From Nymphalis io (Eukaryota > Arthropoda > Insecta > Lepidoptera > Nymphalidae): DNA of 64,000 bases. Positions 57,432-64,000 of this stretch are shown piece by piece. Made by a program: the position numbers and the translations under genes. The stretch lies in the NCBI RefSeq assembly GCF_905147045.1, contig NC_065896.1:1885001-1949000 (forward strand). The letters run 5' to 3'. The notes below the pieces were generated by a model, which ran no database searches, was not told the origin of the DNA, and saw only the letters and a program-made list of their open reading frames with translations. Each line of letters begins with the position of its first letter. Within the stretch, counting starts at the first letter, position 1.

Positions 57432-57476
57432 AACATTTGTGACTTCTATACAAAATGTATAGAAATCACAAATGTT
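57432..57476. repeat. Inverted repeat, 21-bp arms, one mismatch
   Basis: AACATTTGTGACTTCTATAC, loop AAA, then GTATAGAAATCACAAATGTT. Possibly the centre of a MITE; no flanking target duplication identified. Confidence 0.8.
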
Positions 57477-57994
57477 GTCTTTTCTACAAACGAAATAGTC
57501 AATCGCTATGGTATTTTTTATAGGAACGACTATCAGTCGTCTGTGAATAATTACAGCGACGAAATTAATCATGTAAATAAACTCAACGCTTTCTTGATAA
57601 TTTTATGACGTATGAGCGATTTCTTTTTATTTATCAACATTACGTTATAAAATTAAAAAGGTATATTTTTAATTATTTATTAACTTTTTTTTTCTTAACA
57701 AAGTTTGCTTATGAATTTCAAACAATATAATGAATCTAGGAAAAATGTAATTATTTTTTGACAATGCCTATACATCATTATTTAGATTAATGACTTTCTT
57801 GCTTAGTTAAAAAGCGAATTTGTCTTACAATTATTATTATTTTTATAATGTAATTAGAGTTAAAATATGATGTCCTTACAGTTTTGTTTTTATTATGATT
57901 AATAATTTGTGATTTTTCTAGATTAAGAATTTGAACATAAATTATTACATAAATATTTAAAGTGCATTTGATGATTGTGTTCTCTTGACCGATT

Positions 57995-58278
57995 TCGGCC
58001 AATCTGAAGGGTAGCCTCTCTATCGTACTTGCGCAGGACATATTATAGTGCACAAGTGTGTGCGTAAACACGGATAAACTCCATATTCCATCACTGTCAT
58101 AATCCAACTGGATGGCACATCCGACACGACCGAAATAGTTAATCCGACACGACCGGTAATTCTTCACGAGATGAATTGTAAACACATATTAAGCAATTGA
58201 AAAAATAAATGGTGCTTGTCTAGATTTGAATTCGTGCTTGTCTAGGTTTGAATTCGGAATCATTTGCTAAAATTCTTG
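57995..58278 (+). repeat. Mosaic of family C body and degraded SINE A
   Basis: TATTATAGTGCACAAGTGTG and CCGACACGACCG belong to the family C body (to about 58155). From 58155 on, TTCACGAGATGAATTGTAAA and GGTGCTTGTCTAGATTTGAA are a minus-strand SINE A head, with a short tandem duplication of the GTGCTTGTCTAG segment. Confidence 0.45.
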
Positions 58279-58995
58279 TCCTTTGTATCAATATCTGTTG
58301 CAATTAATTAAATATTCATCATTAGAACTTATCCACCAACCTATATCGTAGGAAAATGGTGTAACACTCCAATCCAAGCTTTCCAAGCCGCAAGTGGAAG
58401 GATGCTTTCTTCCAGCAAAGGAATATAAGTGATTATAGTGATGAAGCTTAACGAAGAACACGTAGTATAGGAAATTCTAAAATAAATATATTCACACAGT
58501 CTCCGTGAAGGAGCATTGTGAATAAAAATCAATTTCCTTAAGAGAGAATATACCTTTGCATAGAAGTTTGCATATTTACAGGCGTCAGTATTTTATTTAT
58601 TTATTTAAAATTGAATTCTTGAAGTTTTATTTCTATGATAGAAAAAATCAAGGTCGATACCACTACATTTGTACATAAATGTGTATAAACACAATGCAAC
58701 TTTAACTTAAAGGAAACATAATCCATCAGCGTTAATAGATCATGTACATACAGTATGGCGTAGGCTTAGCGCACCTCAATTCAATGATATGACAGCTTTG
58801 AATGGATTGTTGGAAAGCTTTATCGTAACTTATTCACTTTGTATTCAAATTCAAAAATTTACATAATATAAAAGAAATAGTAGGTATGCCTCTTTGGAGA
58901 TGGAAAAAGGACTCAAAACAAGGCTTAAAACCTGGTTATAAGCTGGTTGGTTAATCGTTTTCCTCACGATATGTTCGTTAACGACCCAGTATGAG

Positions 58996-59960
58996 ATTTA
59001 TTTATTTATTTGTAAAATCACTCTTACAACATACATATAAAGCATTGAAAAAATGAATTTATAAATCAATAATAGTATATTTAATATGCATGTGAATTAC
59101 AAGTGTACATAGCACTTCCAGATTCAATCTAATCAATTTCAAATTAAATTAAGTAACAAAATATCATTAATATGTTTTTTAAATGTTAAAATTAATATAT
59201 AAAAAATCAATTTGCGATATCATAATTGAAATTATTTAAAATATTCGTTGAAACTTATCTTGCATTTTTTAATAATGAAATAACTCATTTCTAAATTATG
59301 AGGGCGATTCATAAAAAATGTTAATGCCAGGAATTGATTTAACGATATTATAATATTTATTACACAACCGTACTAAGGGAGCTTGTTTACCAAAATGAGG
59401 CTTTATGCAAGGAGTATGAAATATTTTGTGGGTGTGAGTACTTCTGTGTGCCCTCGACGGAACTGGTATCAGTATTCTGTCGATTAATTCTGAATTGGTT
59501 AACCTATAGTTAATGATACTGTGTAGGAATTTAAGTTCTGACATTTCGCGCCTACTCCGAAGATAAATCATATTAAATTTTGAAAAACGTTCTTTGTATA
59601 AATGTCTGTGCGAAAAATCCTTTTCATGAAAAGCAAAATGTTCCGTAAAAGCTCACTGAATACTCTCAATACGCTGAGAGTGTACGCTTTACAGTGGATT
59701 CCATATAACACTGGCGTACTCAAGACAGCTGGCGCACTAATGAATTGTACGAGAGTAATTTAGTTTTTCCTGAAGATCCTTGAGTGTTACGCTTGATAAA
59801 ACCAAGATTTTGAGCAGCTTTAACAACTATATTATCAACATGAGTTACAAAGGTTAAACGCCCGTCAATAGTGACTCCTAAGTTTTTAATTTGCGATAAT
59901 TAATGTAATATTTTATGTTCGATTAAGTAAGTGAGTAACTTAAAACAAGTGGGTTTTCTT
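58996..59960 (-). mobile_element. Degraded CR1-like LINE 3' end
   Basis: A thumb fragment KNLGVTIDGRLTFVTHVDNI is readable near 59890-59780 in one frame, followed by frame breaks. Further down, 59571-59296 encodes SELKFLHSIINYRLTNSEL and THTHKIFHTPCIKPHFGKQA. The 3' end is an ATTT-unit tail at 58996-59012 (TAAA in sense). The order fits an RT thumb plus C-terminal domain. Confidence 0.6.
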
Positions 59961-60149
59961 ACGGGTAAATTTTATATGGAAACAGTTAGTCATATTATTG
60001 AGATGACACCATACAATATAATTGTTGAGGTTGTATTGTATTAAATTTATAACTGAATTGGATTTTACTGTTTTGTATATTTTGGGTCTGCAAATAATGA
60101 ACACTTAAAATACTTTATATTCTCAGGAATATCATTTTTAAAAACGAGA

Positions 60150-60232
60150 AACAAGAGCATTAAGTCCATCAAAATTCAGTGGGGCTTACCCAGAACTGTA
60201 CCGCAATTGCTTATTAAGATTCTCGGCTTCTA
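60150..60232 (-). repeat. SINE A head fragment
   Basis: AAAATTCAGTGGGGCTTACC, TTATTAAGATTCTCGGCTTC in plus orientation; degraded. Confidence 0.45.
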
Positions 60233-61094
60233 ACTTGATGGTATGTGACTGTATCACTCCGAATGCTATCAAGCCACTTTCAATTTCATTAGAGATCAAA
60301 AACATTTATTGTTTTATAACTTTTTTATATTTAACTGTAAAACGGTACAACAAATGACCCCGTAAGTAGTCAGTATCTTCCATTTCTGTTTACAGACATT
60401 ATCATAACAATGTCTGTAACATTATCATCGATAGATTAAAAATTATTCGTAAATATATCAATTTTTAACGGAAACATTTTTTAATTTTGTTCCATATATA
60501 CTCATTTAGGCCCTCAATGTAAATAACACTTATCTATCTCAGTATGTTTGTAAATTTTTATACCGCATATCTTTATGAGCCTCGAATTCCCGCATAAGTA
60601 GCGTTAGACGTGCCATGCAATTTTTTTTTACTAATTAATTTATTGTTTATTCTAGGCCGTTCATTGATGTTATTCGATATTAAAATTTTTAACTGAACAA
60701 AATTGTCAAATTCTTATTTAAAAATGTTTTTTATGTTTAAGATTATCAAATTCAAATTCTATTCTTATTATAATGTAATTGTAATTTACATCGCGCTTAT
60801 ATTTGTATGATACCAAAGTTCGTAAGTTCGTAATTAGAGAATTTTAATGGAACTTCAAACAGTTCAACATACGGTCTTAACTTTTGTTATGTATCCAGTA
60901 CTCTACAATTAAGTGCGGTATTAATTAAAAACATTGTCGAACTAAGCCTTTGACTTCCCAAACTAAACTAGTTTTTTATAATTTGTACAAATATTTCGAA
61001 AATGAGTGCAAAAGCAACTCGAGCTCCATTAGTTGCTAAATGAACCGGAATTTCATTGACTTCCATATATAAAAACAATATATTAAAACAGCGC

Positions 61095-61399
61095 GCTCAT
61101 ATTGTGCTCCTATAACCACCACGCCACCCTGAATTTAATCCTATAGAAAATATACAGACTACAATGAAAATTTACGTTACAAAAAATCCACACTCAATAT
61201 GAATGCTATAATCTATTAGCTATACATCAGTGTAGAGGAACGGAGAAATATTTGTCGACATGCTATTGAACAGGAAACAAGATTTCAGGGTCGGCTTTAT
61301 ATACAATACGAAAACGAATTATCATTAACATTAATTATTAATCTGATGAAAGCGAGGATGACGAACTTTATGTTAGAAAAGTTATTATTCAATAACACC
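61095..61399 (+). pseudogene. Degraded Tc1/mariner-type (DDE_3) transposase, C-terminal part
   Basis: Three short blocks in order but in three different frames. At about 61116: PPRHPEFNPIENIQTTMK with YVTKN next, matching the LPPYHPxLNPIExxWxxxKxxV block around the third catalytic acidic residue. At 61232: VEERRNICRHAIEQETRF. At 61342: SDESEDDELYVRKVIIQ and stop, an acidic tail. The frame changes show it is long dead. Terminal inverted repeats were not found. Confidence 0.5.
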
Positions 61400-61920
61400 T
61401 CAAATATGTATAATATTAAGGAGCAATACAAATAAAAAGTCCTTATTTATCTATTGACGGTGCACATCTACAAACAAAAAACGTGTTCAAGGTGATTTGA
61501 CTGTTTTTAAATAAAAATACTATCTAGCAAAAGTAGATGAATATTGTCTATAAGGCTAAAATCTATTTCAAGCATCATGAAACACAATCCATAATTATTT
61601 ATAGGTGGCTTGAGCCATTACCTTAGAGACTTTACAGTTTTCGTCTTAAATAATTTTGTTCAGTCGTTCAGGCAAAAACCAGACCAGAAGAATTTTGCTA
61701 AACTTTAATTGTTTTTGCACGAGTACATTCAGTTCAAAGTTAGAAAATAAAATATTGTATGAATAGCTTCATTATGTTTTTCTCACGATCAGTTCAGAAA
61801 CGTAAAAGAAAAAAATCTTTATAAAAATACATTATGCAATATCCGCCAATCTTTACATTTAATTGATTTTTATACTCGTAATGCTAGGAACACTTAGGGT
61901 AAGTGTTCAAATCGAATAGA

Positions 61921-62003
61921 TTGCTGTTTGGCGGTAGAAAATGTAATTATAGGGTACCAGGGTACCTACTCAGGTAGGCTTGCATAAAGCACTACCATCA
62001 CGT
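61921..62003 (-). repeat. SINE B head fragment
   Basis: TGCTGTTTGGCGGTAGAAAA, TACCTACTCAGGTAGGCTTG, CATAAAGCACTACCATCA. Confidence 0.55.
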
Positions 62004-63846
62004 TTAAAGAAAAAGTTATCATGGTTATATCACAATTAAGCGTCAGATTAAATTAGTTTGAAGTGAAATATCTAATTATAGATTTCACATAATAAAGGAC
62101 CAATTTACAAGGGATTGTTCATAATTAGGTGTATTTATGTACTATCGTAATTGTAATCATAGATATGCGTAAGTTCCTAGTTTCTAGAATTTAGTCTAAA
62201 AGCTATATAATAAAAAAACTTTGTATTATTCTTTATTAGGAAAAGCCCTTACAAGAAATAAAAACTTATTTAATAAAATAACAAACAGATAAAAGTGAGA
62301 AGCTATGAACAAATAAATTGAATGGATATTGAACAAATACCTATTCAATTTTTTGACATAATCAAAGATTATTTTATAAATGGAATATTTTAAAAATAAC
62401 ATTTATTTTTTCGCCCACTTCGATAAGGTCATTTCACTTAGATTATATATAAGTCAAAGAAAATTGATAAAATACGCCTACAATATGGAAGAATCAATTT
62501 TAAGTGCAAACAATGACAAGCCTCCATAAATTTTAATTTAAGTTTAAAGAATAATTTATTTCTCATAAAGAATTACAGAAATTCACTTACATGAGAAAGT
62601 TACAAACTAATATAAAAATCTAAGCGTACAGTGTTACAAAATTTCATAAGAAAGAAGGTAGATGCAGAAATTTTTCGACGATCGACGAGCTTGTTAAACA
62701 TATCGCCCGCCGTGTCACCTCAGGAATACAAAAGTATGGATGCGGCATATTTATTGAAATCTGTTCATCATTTTCTTTTATTATTATTATTATTTATATT
62801 TTTTTTATTTATATATATTTTCCTTTTTTTCCATTTTCTTTTAATTTTTTTAGACAGATGTTTTTTTTTTTAGATATATTGATTTAACATTTATAAATAT
62901 TTATTGTACTATGTTGTTTGCTATATATCTTAGACGTCTTTTGAAACTTGCCATTGATGTAGGCTCTTTAATGTCTAATTTAAATAGTTTATCTAATTTA
63001 AATAGTTATGACAGATTCTGAGGGAGAAAAGTCATATTAATTGATAACAGGCAAAAATGATTCGTTTAGGTATGTATAACGGAATTACTTCGACAGCCGC
63101 TGGTTCATCGCTCCTTTTTATTTTATCAAGATAAATAAACTATTATCTAGCATAATCTTAACAAATTTGTACGGCCGACGACGATGACCTCGACAGCCAA
63201 CACCGAGTGTTGAGGAATCCGACGACTATCAAAGGAAGAGTTTGGAATAAAATCTCAAAATGTACATAAAGTGATACATAATAAAGAGGACCCGATCATG
63301 GACAATTCGACCATATCATTCAGACCAGCCTAGGAATCCAGAATCCGAGAAGAGATATATATATATATCACTTGATCGCATAGGCCTGCCTACTTAAAAA
63401 TGTAAGATTAGAATTCAATTATTTGTATAATCTTAATCAGAAATTCATAAGATACTAATTTCTACTAGATATTAATTTTAAAACTAAAAAAAATATTTTA
63501 TTTATATTTTAAAGAGCATGGATTTTCTGCATTTCTGGGTTATATAATATATAAAACATTTAGAAAATTAATTAGGAAAAAAAATATCTCGTAACAAAAT
63601 CAAGTAATTGTAATCTACTAGAAAGATTTAGGTCAGTTATATTGCAATGGTTTTGCTGAGGAATACTGAATGTGAGTCTATCGCAATTAAAAAAGCAACT
63701 ACTGACTTTCTGAGCCAGTTCTACCCTGTAATTTCTACTTCAGTACATTCTGACACAGCGATCATTTTAAATCTAATTTAATTTTGTAAAGTGATTATTC
63801 AAAAGTGCTTTTAAAACTACTCAAATGAAGTATATTTTGATTTTGA

Positions 63847-63890
63847 AATGTCCCACTGCTGGGTAGAGTTTTGAAGCTTATTCATACATG
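63847..63890 (-). repeat. SINE A 3' fragment
   Basis: AAATGTCCCACTGCTGGGTA and GAAGCTTATTC; the remainder is lost. Confidence 0.45.
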
Positions 63891-64000
63891 GGCGTTCATC
63901 ATCCTTACATCTATACATCCTTATTCACACAAATTGATTTCAAATACATCATTCTTAATTGCTATAAATAATAATTAATCTCTATGACATTTTAGTTTTA

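Larger units (their letters stand above)
47126..64000 (-). other. Upstream region of the host gene, no exon found
   Basis: Searched on the minus strand for the N-terminal half of the ectodomain and a signal peptide; none found. Apart from the listed repeats, 47331-48880, 49970-50830, 53411-54380, 54610-55778, 56850-57430, 57480-57990, 60235-61000 and 62010-63840 are AT-rich and featureless to me. A short GC-richer patch at 63165-63260 and a 48-codon open stretch near 62631-62780 remain unassigned. Confidence 0.45.

Noticed and set aside
58341..58532. Minus-strand frame with LLEESILPLAAWKAW
   Set aside because: Possibly a repeat fragment; no family match and no second supporting feature.
62631..62873. 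Plus-strand 80-codon frame
   Set aside because: The second half is low-complexity Leu/Phe from a T-rich tract; the first half has no recognised motif.

Overview
This window is eukaryotic and almost certainly lepidopteran, most likely a nymphalid-type butterfly. It is AT-rich, and its only recognisable host gene is a set of small, widely spaced exons with GT/AG junctions. Most of the remaining recognisable sequence is non-LTR retrotransposons and SINEs of the kind that dominate butterfly genomes. There is no operon-like layout, CRISPR array, rRNA or intact tRNA gene.

Host gene: seven minus-strand exons (47125-46979, 35837-35747, 34760-34676, 14392-14240, 11746-11609, 9420-9166, 7259-7122) join with perfect phase continuity into about 335 codons of a receptor-type (natriuretic-peptide-receptor-like) guanylyl cyclase. 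They cover the C-terminal half of the extracellular ligand-binding domain, a very alanine-rich membrane segment, and the start of the intracellular kinase-homology domain. The N-terminal exons should lie at higher coordinates and the rest of the kinase-homology and cyclase exons at lower coordinates. I could not find either inside the window.

Mobile DNA: (1) an RTE-type LINE at about 1387-4505 (-) with a long intact RT frame, plus a 5'-truncated copy at 30986-32503 (-) with a 9-bp target-site duplication; (2) a single-ORF Jockey/CR1-superfamily LINE at 15454-19133 (+) with an 8-bp target-site duplication, and an inverted, damaged copy at 42857-46307 (-); (3) several CR1-like 3' fragments (27756-28151, 32648-32884, 51180-52708, 58996-59960); (4) a degraded Tc1/mariner-type DDE transposase at about 61095-61399 and a probable LTR-element remnant at about 38726-39138; (5) many SINE copies in at least four families (A, tRNA-headed; B, no clear tRNA head; C, tRNA-headed; F, tRNA-Glu-like head).

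How the parts relate: SINE A ends in a sequence that matches the 3' end of the RTE LINE. SINE B and a tRNA-headed composite end like the 3' end of the Jockey/CR1-type LINE, including a hairpin. The window therefore holds two LINE-SINE partnerships. The two unrelated LINEs also share a structured 5'-end motif: a hairpin whose stem differs in sequence but stays paired in each family, followed by a conserved nested stem-loop. This is the most unusual thing I see here.

Layout: 1-7121 lies downstream of the last exon (RTE LINE, SINEs). 7122-14392 holds four exons in about 7 kb. 14393-34675 is a 20-kb intron full of repeats. 34676-35837 holds two exons. 35838-46978 is an 11-kb intron with the LTR remnant and the second LINE. 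46979-47125 is the most 5' exon seen. 47126-64000 is repeat-rich AT sequence with no host exon I can support.
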